From Chitinophaga sp. Ak27 (GTDB lineage: Bacteria; Bacteroidota; Bacteroidia; Chitinophagales; Chitinophagaceae), in the NCBI RefSeq assembly GCF_012726295.1, contig NZ_JABAOB010000002.1, positions 186,001 through 250,000 of the forward strand: a stretch of 64,000 nt of DNA. Reading direction: 5' to 3'. Below are positions 26,086 to 35,568 of this stretch, piece by piece; position 1 is the stretch's first letter; each line of letters starts with the position of its first letter. A program made the position numbers and the translations under genes. The notes under the pieces are model-generated. The model saw only the letters and a program-made list of their open reading frames with translations, did no database searches and was not told where the DNA came from.

Positions 26086-27642
26086 ATGAAAAAGATTATC
26101 TATTACATATTAGCGGTACTAAGCCTCGCAGCAACGTCCTGTAAAAAGTTCCTTACTGAAAATGATCCTAACAACGTAACGCTGGGAAGTTATTTCAAAA
26201 CAGAAAACGATTTTACACTGGCCGTCAATGGAGCCTACAACCAGTTACGCGGACTGTATAACAACAAGAGCGCCTGGACCATGGGCGAAATGCGCTCCGA
26301 CAATACACACTACGACTATAAATCTTCCGACCAGGCCGTAGCTACGGTGAACCGTTATGCAGTGGCCGATTTCCTGGATGATAAATATAACAACCAGACG
26401 CCGCCCAAGTGGAACTCCGCTTATAATGCGATTTCCGCGGTGAATATTATCGTAGATCATATCAACGATATTAAGTTATCGGATGCCAGTCGCAACGCCA
26501 TCCTGGGTCAGTCGAAATTTATTCGCGCCCTGGCTTATTTCGACCTGGTGCGTTTTTACGGAGGCGTACCCATTTATGAGCATGCACCGTTGGGCCGCGA
26601 GCAAACCTATATTCCGCGCGCTACTGCCCAACAGGTGTATGACCTGATCATTGCAGATGCTACCGATGCTGCAGCAAAGCTAGCTGCTCCCGCATTCCCG
26701 CAAACCGGCCGTGCCACCAAAGGCGCCGCTTTAACCCTGCTAGGCGATGTATACCTGACATTGAAAAAATACGACCTGGCAGAAGCAGCCCTGAAACAGG
26801 TAACCACCATGGGATATTCGCTGTATCAAAACTATGGCGACGCGTTTCAGCTCTCTAATAAAAACGGCCTCGAATCCGTGTTTGAAATCCAGTTCAACAG
26901 CGGGCTTGCCACCCCGCAGGCAAATACAGATGCATCGATCTATAATTTCCTGCCGCGTATGGTCAACACCACGGTGGTAACGGGCGTCAACTTCAACAGC
27001 GTAACCACTGTTGGAGGTTATAACACGCCCACACAAGACCTGATCGATGCTTATGAAGCAGGTGATCAACGCCTCGATGCCTCCATCGCCATAGCGGAAG
27101 GTACCTTTAATGGTACCGACGATTTTACCGCTACCACTGTAAAATCATCGGTGAATTATACGCCGGCGCCAGGCAAAGTAGGCCGCCCATTTCCGAAAAA
27201 GTTCCTCCACACCCATACCATCGGCAACCAAACGAACGACAACTGGCCTGTGTACCGCTATTCAGAAGTGTTGTTGTTGCTCGCGGAAAGTCTCAACCAG
27301 CAAGGTAAGGCAGGCGAAGCCCTGCCTTACCTCAATGCGGTGAGAGAACGTGCCTTTGGGGATGCACTGCATGATATCACTACCACCGATAAGACGAACC
27401 TGCAAGCCCTGCTGCTGAAGGAAAGAAGGGTGGAGCTGGCCTTTGAAAATAAGCGCTGGCTCGACCTGGTACGCACCGGTAATGCTATCACGGTAATGAA
27501 TGCCTTTGGCGTGAAACAGAAGGCGCAGTACAGTTACCTGCGGCCAGGCAGCTACAATGTAACCCAGGACAGGCTGTTGTTTCCGATACCCAATGCGGAA
27601 GTATTGCTGAACGATAAACTTACTCAAAACCCAGGATATTAA
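26086..27642 (+). CDS. SusD/RagB-family nutrient-binding lipoprotein
   Basis: A 518-residue surface lipoprotein with lipobox AATSC (Cys19). The SusD-like N-terminal TPR-rich part (about 25-240) includes SAYNAISAVNIIVDHIND and GQSKFIRALAYFDLVRFYGGVP; the C-terminal RagB/SusD domain (about 290-518) includes YRYSEVLLLLAESLNQQGK, ALLLKERRVELAFENKRWLDLVRTG and a final LTQNPGY. It caps the adjacent SusC barrel and binds the glycan. It is followed by a terminator-like hairpin and then the DUF6528-like genes, so SusCD can be expressed above the downstream genes. Confidence 0.95.
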   Translation: MKKIIYYILAVLSLAATSCKKFLTENDPNNVTLGSYFKTENDFTLAVNGAYNQLRGLYNNKSAWTMGEMRSDNTHYDYKSSDQAVATVNRYAVADFLDDKYNNQTPPKWNSAYNAISAVNIIVDHINDIKLSDASRNAILGQSKFIRALAYFDLVRFYGGVPIYEHAPLGREQTYIPRATAQQVYDLIIADATDAAAKLAAPAFPQTGRATKGAALTLLGDVYLTLKKYDLAEAALKQVTTMGYSLYQNYGDAFQLSNKNGLESVFEIQFNSGLATPQANTDASIYNFLPRMVNTTVVTGVNFNSVTTVGGYNTPTQDLIDAYEAGDQRLDASIAIAEGTFNGTDDFTATTVKSSVNYTPAPGKVGRPFPKKFLHTHTIGNQTNDNWPVYRYSEVLLLLAESLNQQGKAGEALPYLNAVRERAFGDALHDITTTDKTNLQALLLKERRVELAFENKRWLDLVRTGNAITVMNAFGVKQKAQYSYLRPGSYNVTQDRLLFPIPNAEVLLNDKLTQNPGY

Positions 27643-27689
27643 ATCCTTTAAACTCGCTTTACATAACAAGATGAAGCAATGATTTACAC

Positions 27690-27723
27690 CAAGCGGGGGA
27701 TAGGCAAGTCCCCCCTTGTTTTT
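27690..27723 (+). terminator. intrinsic terminator after susD
   Basis: CAAG plus GGGGGA (27690-27700, one bulged C) pairs with T plus CCCCC plus CTTG (27709-27718) and is followed by TTTTT. It lies 48 bp after the SusD stop and 36 bp before the DUF6528-like gene, so read-through would set the ratio of uptake proteins to downstream enzymes. Confidence 0.65.
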
Positions 27724-27758
27724 ACAAAAAACTGCATCCATAACTAAAACTTACTATC

Positions 27759-28880
27759 ATGAAAAATGTCGTGATGAGGGCAGGTATTGCCCGCTTACGG
27801 TCAACCCGTGTTCAGTTAACAGTTGTTGCATGTAGCTTGTTAGCTGCCTCCTGTACACAACGGGCAGAACAACTACCCACTTTATCCGGCGGCCCCGGAA
27901 ATACCGCTGTGAAAACAACCACCGCTACTACCACCGCCACCTGTTGTTGGGTAGCCGTCACCAACCAGGCTAACGGCAAGATAGAAGTATATGACCCCGC
28001 AGATGCTTCGTGGACTACGCCCAAATGGAGCTGGATGCCTACCACCGCGCTGTCGTATAACGCCACCAGTGAAATACCCCTGTGGGAAGCCCCTACAGAT
28101 ATTAAGGTGAGAAATAACACCGTATTTGCGGGCACCGCACAGGTGATCACCGCTACCTCTTACCGGTTAGCCACCATTGCCAGATATACGGGCACGGGCA
28201 CACGTGGCCAGAAGCTGTGGGTAATGGGCTTTAATGATACTACGCGGCTCCATGCCATGGAAATACTGCCCGATGGCAACTGTGTGGTAGCCAGTGCCGG
28301 CGCTGCATGGCCGCAGGGATGGATACGTATCTACTCTTCTTCACAGCCATCACCCAATCATGGTGTTAATACCCAGTACTTTTTTACTTCTGTACATGCC
28401 GTGCTGTGGGACAACACCCACCAGGTATTGTGGGCGCTGGGCAATGAGTTGAGAAAATATGGTTACAATACAGCCAGATCGGGAGGTACTCTCGCCAATC
28501 CGAAATTAGACTTACTCACCTCCTATACCGTGTTACCTTCCCCCTGGGGACATGACCTATCGGCCGATGTAAATAACCCCGATCAGCTGTTGATGTCCAC
28601 CAATGACAGCACTTATGTATTCCATATCTCTACCGGCACTTTCAGCCGCCTGCCGGGCGCAGCACAACAAGCTATGGTAAAAGGTATCAGCAGTCAACCG
28701 GGTCAGAACACCCTCGTGGAAACGGTGCCCAGCAATGCTTGTCCGTTATATCCGGCCAATACCTGGTGCACTTCTGTAGTCAATTTTTACGATGCCACCA
28801 CCGGCGCAGCCACGGGCTCCCGTACCATCGGCGGCGCCGCTATCTATAAAGGGAAAACATTTGATCCAAACTACTATTGA
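27759..28880 (+). CDS. DUF6528-like beta-propeller lipoprotein 1
   Basis: A 373-residue lipoprotein with lipobox LAASC. The mature part looks like a beta-propeller of the DUF6528 type: repeated segments with IEVYDPADASWTTPKWSW, TDIKVRNNTVFAG, LHAMEILPDGNCVVASAGAAWPQGWIRIYSS, HAVLWDNTHQVLWALGNELRKY and WGHDLSADVNNPDQLLMSTNDSTYVF. Such proteins occur beside glycoside hydrolases and SusCD and may bind or sense carbohydrate; this role is inferred from context. It is paralogous to the next gene, 4 bp away. The family assignment is by recall and should be checked. Confidence 0.65.
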   Translation: MKNVVMRAGIARLRSTRVQLTVVACSLLAASCTQRAEQLPTLSGGPGNTAVKTTTATTTATCCWVAVTNQANGKIEVYDPADASWTTPKWSWMPTTALSYNATSEIPLWEAPTDIKVRNNTVFAGTAQVITATSYRLATIARYTGTGTRGQKLWVMGFNDTTRLHAMEILPDGNCVVASAGAAWPQGWIRIYSSSQPSPNHGVNTQYFFTSVHAVLWDNTHQVLWALGNELRKYGYNTARSGGTLANPKLDLLTSYTVLPSPWGHDLSADVNNPDQLLMSTNDSTYVFHISTGTFSRLPGAAQQAMVKGISSQPGQNTLVETVPSNACPLYPANTWCTSVVNFYDATTGAATGSRTIGGAAIYKGKTFDPNYY

Positions 28881-28884
28881 TACG

Positions 28885-29940
28885 ATGAGGAAAATAATTT
28901 TTGCCAGCGCCCTGGTTGGCCTCATGATGTTTCAGATAGCTTGCAGTAAAAAGTCGGGCAGCTCCGACGGCCCAAGTATTAACCCGCCAACTGAACAGCC
29001 CCCGGTGTCTTATCCGGGGCAGTTGTTGGCGCTTACCAACGATAACAGCAAGCAGGTAGAGATTTATGATCCCACGGTGACTAACTGGAACACCAGCGAG
29101 GCAAAGAAATGGAGCTGGTCGCCCACCACCACGAAGGGATTTAGCACCGCCGAAATCAAAGCATTTGGCGGTGGTACCGATTTTAAAGTGAGGAAAATGA
29201 AAATCTGGCAAGACGCAGATTATGCAGCCATCAGCGATAACGGCATAGCAGCGGTGATCGCCTATCCCTCCGGCAAACGGGTATGGTCGAAAGTAATTGG
29301 CGGCAACCTGCATTCCGCAGAACTGTTGCCCAATGGAAATGTAGCCCTGGCAGCCTCCGATGGTAATTGGATCCGGGTATACGCATCTTCCCAGGGAGCA
29401 GACAACAATACCTATGCGGAGTTCACCCTGGGAGTTGCACATGCCGTGTTATGGGACCCCGGTATTAACGCGCTATGGGTAACCGGGCAGGACTTGTCCA
29501 ACAATGCGCATATCCTCACCGCGCTGGCGGTGGGCGGCACAGATGCTATGCCTGCGCTAACGGAGCTCACACAATACCGCGTAACATTACCTACTGTGTG
29601 GGGCCACGAAGTAGGCGCATACTACGGCAATAAAAATCTGTTATGGGTAACTACCAACGGAGGCGAATATGTGTTTAATAAAACCACTAAAACTTTCAGC
29701 GCTTCGCCTACCAACAACCTCTCCTTTGTAAAAGGGATCGTGAATCAGCCCAGCGGGCAGATAGTACTGGTTCGCCCCGATGCCAATAAAAATCCCCGCC
29801 CGGAAGTGAGCTGTACGCAGAATGGCTGGTCTACCAGCACGATTGATTTTTATACCGCCGGCGGACAATGGCAGGGGGCGCGCGTAGTGAACGGCGCCTG
29901 CTTCTATAAAATAAAGATGGTTTACGATAATTACCAGTAA
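28885..29940 (+). CDS. DUF6528-like beta-propeller lipoprotein 2
   Basis: A 351-residue lipoprotein with lipobox QIAC near residue 19. It shares the layout of its neighbour: VEIYDPTVTNWNTSEAKKWSW, TDFKVRKMKIWQD, HSAELLPNGNVALAASDGNWIRVYASS, HAVLWDPGINALWVTGQDL, WGHEVGAYYGNKNLLWVTTNGGEYVF. Sequence between the motifs is well diverged, so the pair is an old duplication. ATG 28885 is chosen because a longer frame would run through the preceding gene. The stop TAA overlaps the ATG of the GH20 gene by one base, a sign of translational coupling. Confidence 0.7.
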   Translation: MRKIIFASALVGLMMFQIACSKKSGSSDGPSINPPTEQPPVSYPGQLLALTNDNSKQVEIYDPTVTNWNTSEAKKWSWSPTTTKGFSTAEIKAFGGGTDFKVRKMKIWQDADYAAISDNGIAAVIAYPSGKRVWSKVIGGNLHSAELLPNGNVALAASDGNWIRVYASSQGADNNTYAEFTLGVAHAVLWDPGINALWVTGQDLSNNAHILTALAVGGTDAMPALTELTQYRVTLPTVWGHEVGAYYGNKNLLWVTTNGGEYVFNKTTKTFSASPTNNLSFVKGIVNQPSGQIVLVRPDANKNPRPEVSCTQNGWSTSTIDFYTAGGQWQGARVVNGACFYKIKMVYDNYQ

Positions 29941-31850
29941 TGTATTGGAAGAAATATATAGCGATAGGAGTGGCCTTGTTAGGCTTTGAGGTCAATAATA
30001 GCACGGCCCAGCATATGGCGTCAGCGCTGATTCCGGCGCCCCGCACCGTACAGTCGGATACAGGGAGTTTTGTTTTCAGTGCCCGCACGTTGATAAGTAT
30101 CGATGTTGCGGAAGCGCGCACCGTGCAATTTTTTACAGACCATTTGCGGCGTAGTACCAGGTTTGATAACAAGGTAGTGGCGCACGCAGATAACAGCAGC
30201 CAGCCGGAGTTATTGATCACCAACAAGGGAGCCGCGCAGCTACCGGAAGAGGGATACCGGCTACAGGTAACGTCCACCCGTATCACGCTCACCGGCAAAG
30301 GCGCCGGCTTGTTTTACGGTATGCAAACCTTATTACAATTGCTGCCGATGCAAGCCAAAGATACCATCCTCATTCCGTGCATGCGCATAGAAGACGCACC
30401 CCGCTTTAGTTACCGGGGATTGATGCTGGACGTGTCCCGGCATTTTTTTACCGTAAAAGAAATCAAAAACCTGCTCGACCTGATGGCGGCTTATAAACTG
30501 AATCGTTTTCACTGGCATCTCACTGATGACCAGGGATGGCGACTCGAAATCAAGCGTTATCCTAAGTTGACGGAGGTAGGGGCCTGGCGGGTACCCCGCC
30601 TCGAGTTCGGCGATAAAACATTACCGCCGCAACCCGGCGAACCGGCCACCGATGGCGGTTTTTACACGCAGGAAGAGGTGAAAGAAATCATCCGCTATGC
30701 GGCCGGCCGGCATATTGAAATATTGCCTGAAATAGATGTGCCCGGGCATGCCATGGCCGCTATTGCTGCCTACCCGGAACTATGTGTAACGCGTAATCCG
30801 CATATTAAAGTGAATCCCGGTAGCAGCTTCGCCAAATGGTTCTCTACCGGAGGCTTTGAAATGTATGTCGATAATTCCCTCAACCCTACAGATGAAAAGG
30901 TATATGAATTTCTCAATAATGTGTTTGAAGAAGTAGCGGCACTGTTCCCTTATCCCTATATCCATATCGGCGGTGATGAGTGTTATAAAGGCTTTTGGGA
31001 GAAAGATACCGCCGTACTGCATTTTATGAAACAACATCAGCTGCGCGATGCGCATGCGCTGCAAGGTTACTTTATTTCGCGATTGAATAAAATTATTCTC
31101 TCTAAACACAAAAAAATGATTGCCTGGGATGAAGTGGCTGCCAGTAACCCGGATGGAAATTTTACGGTCATGAACCGCTTCGGAGAGAAGGGCGCCATTG
31201 CGCAAACCAGGAGAGGCCTGGATATTATACTGGCGCCTGGCGGCAACGGTTTTTATTTCGACTATGCCCAAAGTCTTTCTGACCAAGAACCTTCCAGTCA
31301 CGGTGGCAATGCACCGGTATGGAAAACTTATCAATATAATCCGGAGTACCCGGCTTTATCACAAACTGATAAACAACATATCCTGGGCGTAGAAGCCTGT
31401 TTATGGACCGAACATATCCCGGACGTATCGAAGCTGCAATACATGCTGCTGCCACGTATGCTGGCGCTGGCAGAAACGGGCTGGTCGGCCGAAACAGTAA
31501 AAAGTTATCCACGCTTTGCCGGAACAGCACTCCCGGTACACCTGTTGCGCTTCGATAAAGCAGGCATCAACTACCGCGTGCCGGCTGTTTTCGATGATGT
31601 AGATACCACCATCGTTACCGCAACCTTTAAGTTAACGATTGCCCAACCACCAGTTCCCGGCGCTAAAGTTTATTACACGCTGAACAACCGGCCACCCGGC
31701 GATTACGATCACCTGTATACGGAACCCGTTACCATCTGCATTCCTAAAGGGAAAGCCATCACCCTTAAAACTATCGTAATTACTCCCGCAGGGCGCAGAA
31801 GCATTGTTACGCGCACTTTGCTGGATAACACTAAGCCATCTGAAAACTAA
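29940..31850 (+). CDS. beta-N-acetylhexosaminidase, GH20
   Basis: A 636-residue secreted GH20 enzyme. The signal peptide is about 1-24; a GH20b-like N-terminal domain covers about 27-150 (ALIPAPRTVQSD ... TGKGAGLFYGMQTLLQLL). The catalytic TIM barrel starts near 158 (YRGLMLDVSRHFFTVKEIK, RFHWHLTDDQGWRLEIKRYPKL) and holds the Asp346-Glu347 pair in HIGGDECYKGFW, used for substrate-assisted hydrolysis of terminal GlcNAc or GalNAc. A C-terminal beta domain covers about 540-636. Length is typical for the family. It is translationally coupled to the lipoprotein before it and 9 bp before the next glycosidase, so the locus probably handles a hexosamine-containing glycan. Confidence 0.93.
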   Translation: MYWKKYIAIGVALLGFEVNNSTAQHMASALIPAPRTVQSDTGSFVFSARTLISIDVAEARTVQFFTDHLRRSTRFDNKVVAHADNSSQPELLITNKGAAQLPEEGYRLQVTSTRITLTGKGAGLFYGMQTLLQLLPMQAKDTILIPCMRIEDAPRFSYRGLMLDVSRHFFTVKEIKNLLDLMAAYKLNRFHWHLTDDQGWRLEIKRYPKLTEVGAWRVPRLEFGDKTLPPQPGEPATDGGFYTQEEVKEIIRYAAGRHIEILPEIDVPGHAMAAIAAYPELCVTRNPHIKVNPGSSFAKWFSTGGFEMYVDNSLNPTDEKVYEFLNNVFEEVAALFPYPYIHIGGDECYKGFWEKDTAVLHFMKQHQLRDAHALQGYFISRLNKIILSKHKKMIAWDEVAASNPDGNFTVMNRFGEKGAIAQTRRGLDIILAPGGNGFYFDYAQSLSDQEPSSHGGNAPVWKTYQYNPEYPALSQTDKQHILGVEACLWTEHIPDVSKLQYMLLPRMLALAETGWSAETVKSYPRFAGTALPVHLLRFDKAGINYRVPAVFDDVDTTIVTATFKLTIAQPPVPGAKVYYTLNNRPPGDYDHLYTEPVTICIPKGKAITLKTIVITPAGRRSIVTRTLLDNTKPSEN

Positions 31851-31859
31851 GTTTCTTTT

Positions 31860-34800
31860 ATGCAGCATAATATTCGCCTCTTTCTTTTTCGTATGTTGAT
31901 AGCCGTTCTTATATTGGTGTGCACCCGTGTAAATGCACAGCAGGAGCGGTTTGATAAGGTAGCAATGGGCTTTAAAAGTCCCGGCCGCGATTATGGCACG
32001 GTACCGTTTTGGGTGTGGAATACGAAGATTACTAAAACGCTGGTCGACTCCATGCTGAACGATTACCGGAAGAATGATTTCGGCGGCGTGATCATTCATG
32101 CGCGGCCGGGATTGATCACAGAGTACCTGTCAAAAGACTGGTTCGACTTGTTCGACTACTCGGTGCAGCAGGCAAAAAAATTGGGCCTCAACATCTGGAT
32201 ATATGATGAAAACTCTTACCCAACAGGCTTTGCCGGTGGATTGGTGGCAGATCAGATGCCGGAGTCCTATAACCAGGGGCAGATGTTATACATGGAAGAA
32301 GCAACGCAGTTACCCGCAGATCTATCACCTTTTTTCCTGTGTCTGAAAGAAGAAGGAGGAGTTTATAAAGATATCACGCTTCATACGGCCGATGAATCCG
32401 GTAAACAGGGACACTACCAGTTGTTCCGGAAAGTGAATTACCAGAAATCCAACCGTGGTTCGGTGGCGGGCCCTATTGGCGTATCTTATGTAGACTTGAT
32501 GGCCAAAGGTGTTACCGATAAATTTATCGACGTTACGTATAAGCCCTATGAGAACGTGGTGGGGCGCGAATTCGGAAAAACCGTGAAAGGCGTTTTTTCC
32601 GATGAGCCCACCATTATCAACGAAGGGCAGCATTCGGTGCGTTGGACGCCCGATTTATTTGATCGCTTTTCCTATACCTGGGGTTATGATCTCCGTTTGC
32701 ACCTGCCATCGCTGTTTAAAGAGGTGGGCGACTGGAAACGGGTACGGCACAACTATTACCAGGTACTGCTCACCCTGTTTATCGACCGCTGGGCCAAGCC
32801 TACCTACCGGTATATGGCCGCGCATCAGTTAACCGGCACCGGGCATTATTGGGAACATGGCTGGCCCAGCCCTTACCACGGACCAGATAACATGGCCATG
32901 TATGCGTGGCAACAAATGCCGGGTATCGACATGCTCTTCAACCAGTACAACGAAGATAAACCGGTACAATTTGGGAATATCCGCGCCGTACGTGAATTAG
33001 GAAGTGTAGCCAATCAATTGGGTAAAACCCGTACCCTGTCTGAAACATATGGCGGCGGAGGTTGGGAGCTAACCTTTAAAGATATGAAACGCCTGGCTGA
33101 CTGGGAATTTGTGTTGGGCGTTAATTTCTTAAATCAGCATTTATCATTTTCTACGCTGACGGGCGCACGTAAATATGATTATCCGCCCAGCTTCTCTTAT
33201 CACGAACCCTGGTGGCCGTATTACAACGAAATGAATCATTATTATACCCGCTTGTCTTACCTGCTGTCTAAAGGGCAACAGTACAACGATATCCTGGTAC
33301 TCGAGCCTACCACTTCCGCCTGGATGTACTATGCCCGGAATGGAGAAAATAAACGTTTTTTCGATATCACGAAAGCATTTAATGACTTTGTAACGATGAT
33401 GCAGCGGGCAAACCTGGAGTACGACCTGGGCTCAGAAAGCATCATCAAAGATCAGGGCAGTGTGCAGGGAAGTCGCTTTGTTATTGGTAAGCGAGCCTAC
33501 GAATATGTAGTGATCCCGCCGGGCATGGAGAATATGGACAGTACTACCTTTCGCTTGTTGCAAAAATATATCGCTGCCGGTGGCAAGGTGGTATATTTTG
33601 AGCAGGTACAATTAATAGACGGGGCGCCGAACAAAGCATTGAATGCCATCCGTCAAACGGTGAATGACGTGAGTCGGTCTGCTTTACTGCATCAATTGCA
33701 CAACAATGGTTTCAGCATTACAGCGCTACATGGCGACACGATTGGTGGCAACATTTATCATCAGCGCCGCCGGCTGGCGGACGGTGAACTGCTGTTGTTA
33801 ACCAACGCCAGCATGACAAGCGCCGCTGCCGGTAAGATCAATATGCGGGGCAAAGACGTGCTGGCGCTGGATCTGTATACAGGAGGCATTCACCACTACG
33901 ACTATACGCCAGGGGCTGACGGGCTGAGTATTGCTGTCAACATTCCGCCTGCCGGCAGCATAATGCTATTTGTGGCGGATAAAAAACTACCCGGTTATGG
34001 AAAAGAGATAGCGCCTGCGCAATGGATCACAGCAAACGCTTCATCTACCACGGTGAGCCGGCCCGCCAGCAACACGCTCACCATAGACTTTTGTGACCTG
34101 CAATTACACCAGCCAGATTCCGGTTATAGCCAACTGCATGTGGGAGTAGCCTCCAATACGGCGTTTAAACACTTCGGTTTTACAGATGGGGTGGGCAATC
34201 CCTGGAACAACCGTACTCAGTACAGGGATGCCATTGTACGGCGGGATACGTTTGCTACCGGTACCGGCTATACGGCTACCTATCATTTCAACGTGCAGGC
34301 TGGCGTAAACTATCAAGATTTCAGGGCGGTAATAGAACACCCGGAACTTTGGCAGCAAGTGAAAATTAACGGCGTTGCCATCCGGTCAGAGCCCGGGCAG
34401 TGGTGGCTGGATCGCTCTTTTGGTGTGTATAAAATTGGCCAATATGTAAAAGCCGGGGATAATGAATTAGCTGTAACGGTGTCGCCGATGCGGGTATACG
34501 CGGAGATTGAGCCGGTATATATTTTGGGAGATTTTAACCTGGAAGCCGCAGCGCAAGGCTGGAACATCGTGGCGCCGCAGCCACTGCAGCTGGGCTCCTG
34601 GCGTAACCAGGGTTTGCCGTTATATGGACAGGAAATAACGTACACTAAAACGTTTACGGCTACACAGGGCACATCCTATGCTATTGCGCTGGGGCAATGG
34701 AAAGGTACGGTGGCCGCGGTAAAAGTTAATGGCCGGTTGGCCGGCACTATTATAGCCGAACCTAATCGCCTGGAGATAGGATCGTTCATAAAAGACGGGA

Positions 34801-35018
34801 ATAATACCGTAGAAGTAACCGTGATAGGCAGTCTCAAAAACCTGTTAGGCCCCTTTTATAATAAACCGGCACCGGGTTTAGTAGATCCCGGTAAATGGTA
34901 CAATATCAAAGTACAGCCGCCGGGAAATGAATATGATTTGTATGATTATGGATTAATGGACGATTTCCAGGTGCAAAGAGCGGTTCTTTTACCAGCTGAG
35001 GAAGCTGCTGCGATTTGA
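31860..35018 (+). CDS. large secreted glycoside hydrolase, GH106-like
   Basis: A 1052-residue secreted protein (signal peptide about 1-27, ending VNAQ). The opening YGTVPFWVWNTKITKTLVD, then DFGGVIIHARPG and GLNIWIYDENSYPTGFAGG, matches the first strands of the GH106-type (alpha-L-rhamnosidase-like) barrel. FSDEPTI near 240 may hold an acidic catalytic residue. The C-terminal 350 residues look like beta-sandwich, galactose-binding-like modules (ALGQWKGTVAAVKVNGRLAG, EIGSFIKDGNNTVEVTVIGSLKNLLGP). The alternative is an unclassified relative without rhamnosidase activity. Its position 9 bp after the GH20 gene indicates joint action on one glycan. Confidence 0.7.
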   Translation: MQHNIRLFLFRMLIAVLILVCTRVNAQQERFDKVAMGFKSPGRDYGTVPFWVWNTKITKTLVDSMLNDYRKNDFGGVIIHARPGLITEYLSKDWFDLFDYSVQQAKKLGLNIWIYDENSYPTGFAGGLVADQMPESYNQGQMLYMEEATQLPADLSPFFLCLKEEGGVYKDITLHTADESGKQGHYQLFRKVNYQKSNRGSVAGPIGVSYVDLMAKGVTDKFIDVTYKPYENVVGREFGKTVKGVFSDEPTIINEGQHSVRWTPDLFDRFSYTWGYDLRLHLPSLFKEVGDWKRVRHNYYQVLLTLFIDRWAKPTYRYMAAHQLTGTGHYWEHGWPSPYHGPDNMAMYAWQQMPGIDMLFNQYNEDKPVQFGNIRAVRELGSVANQLGKTRTLSETYGGGGWELTFKDMKRLADWEFVLGVNFLNQHLSFSTLTGARKYDYPPSFSYHEPWWPYYNEMNHYYTRLSYLLSKGQQYNDILVLEPTTSAWMYYARNGENKRFFDITKAFNDFVTMMQRANLEYDLGSESIIKDQGSVQGSRFVIGKRAYEYVVIPPGMENMDSTTFRLLQKYIAAGGKVVYFEQVQLIDGAPNKALNAIRQTVNDVSRSALLHQLHNNGFSITALHGDTIGGNIYHQRRRLADGELLLLTNASMTSAAAGKINMRGKDVLALDLYTGGIHHYDYTPGADGLSIAVNIPPAGSIMLFVADKKLPGYGKEIAPAQWITANASSTTVSRPASNTLTIDFCDLQLHQPDSGYSQLHVGVASNTAFKHFGFTDGVGNPWNNRTQYRDAIVRRDTFATGTGYTATYHFNVQAGVNYQDFRAVIEHPELWQQVKINGVAIRSEPGQWWLDRSFGVYKIGQYVKAGDNELAVTVSPMRVYAEIEPVYILGDFNLEAAAQGWNIVAPQPLQLGSWRNQGLPLYGQEITYTKTFTATQGTSYAIALGQWKGTVAAVKVNGRLAGTIIAEPNRLEIGSFIKDGNNTVEVTVIGSLKNLLGPFYNKPAPGLVDPGKWYNIKVQPPGNEYDLYDYGLMDDFQVQRAVLLPAEEAAAI

Positions 35019-35100
35019 ATAGGTGGTCAATCGACTTGTCGTTTTTGTACTATTCCCTGATAGTAAGGAGTGCTAAATTCATTTCTTAAAATACTATTTT

Positions 35101-35508
35101 ATGGAAAGTAAAACAAGAAAAGAAAAGTGGTGCTTCCGATGGAATACCTTCGCTAAAACGGCTGCAATGCTATTGATAGGCGTGTTTGGTACATTAGCAG
35201 TGAGTGCGCAGACACTGCCGCCGCTGAAACCTGCTCAGACTGCACCGGTGCTGACAACATTTGAACGGGAATACAACTATGGCTACCAGGAAGGAGAAAG
35301 ATTTGCCAGCAGGAAAGACCGTGCGAACTATCAATGGTTCCTGGCAAAATATTATGAAGGCCTGAATATGTATCCGGAGGACGCAGATTTCTACCAGGGA
35401 AGGATACAGGGGCTTACCTATGGTTGGCTGGAGAATCAACCGGAAGCAGATTTCTCTACTTACGAGAAATTGTTGAAATCCTTACAACGAAACTCTGCTG
35501 AAAAGTAA
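35101..35508 (+). CDS. small secreted protein of unknown function
   Basis: A 135-residue protein with a basic N-terminus and signal peptide (about 1-37, ending AVSAQ before TLPP). The mature part is aromatic-rich and helical: FEREYNYGYQEGERFASRKD, ANYQWFLAKYYEGLNMYPE, DFYQGRIQGLTYGWLENQ. The pattern looks like two loosely repeated helices with Gly-Tyr contacts. I do not recognise a family. It lies 82 bp after the GH106-like gene and before a strong terminator, so it may be the last gene of the glycan locus. Confidence 0.6.
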   Translation: MESKTRKEKWCFRWNTFAKTAAMLLIGVFGTLAVSAQTLPPLKPAQTAPVLTTFEREYNYGYQEGERFASRKDRANYQWFLAKYYEGLNMYPEDADFYQGRIQGLTYGWLENQPEADFSTYEKLLKSLQRNSAEK

Positions 35509-35526
35509 ATTGTTTAATAGGGGGTG

Positions 35527-35556
35527 AGTGCGTCTGTACGCTTGTACAGGCGCACT
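35527..35556 (+). terminator. strong intrinsic terminator of the glycan locus
   Basis: A 13-bp stem with one G-T pair (35527-35539 with 35544-35556) closes a GCTT tetraloop and runs into TTTTT. It lies 18 bp after the small secreted protein and faces the minus-strand hydrolase. Confidence 0.85.
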
Positions 35557-35568
35557 TTTTCATAAGTA

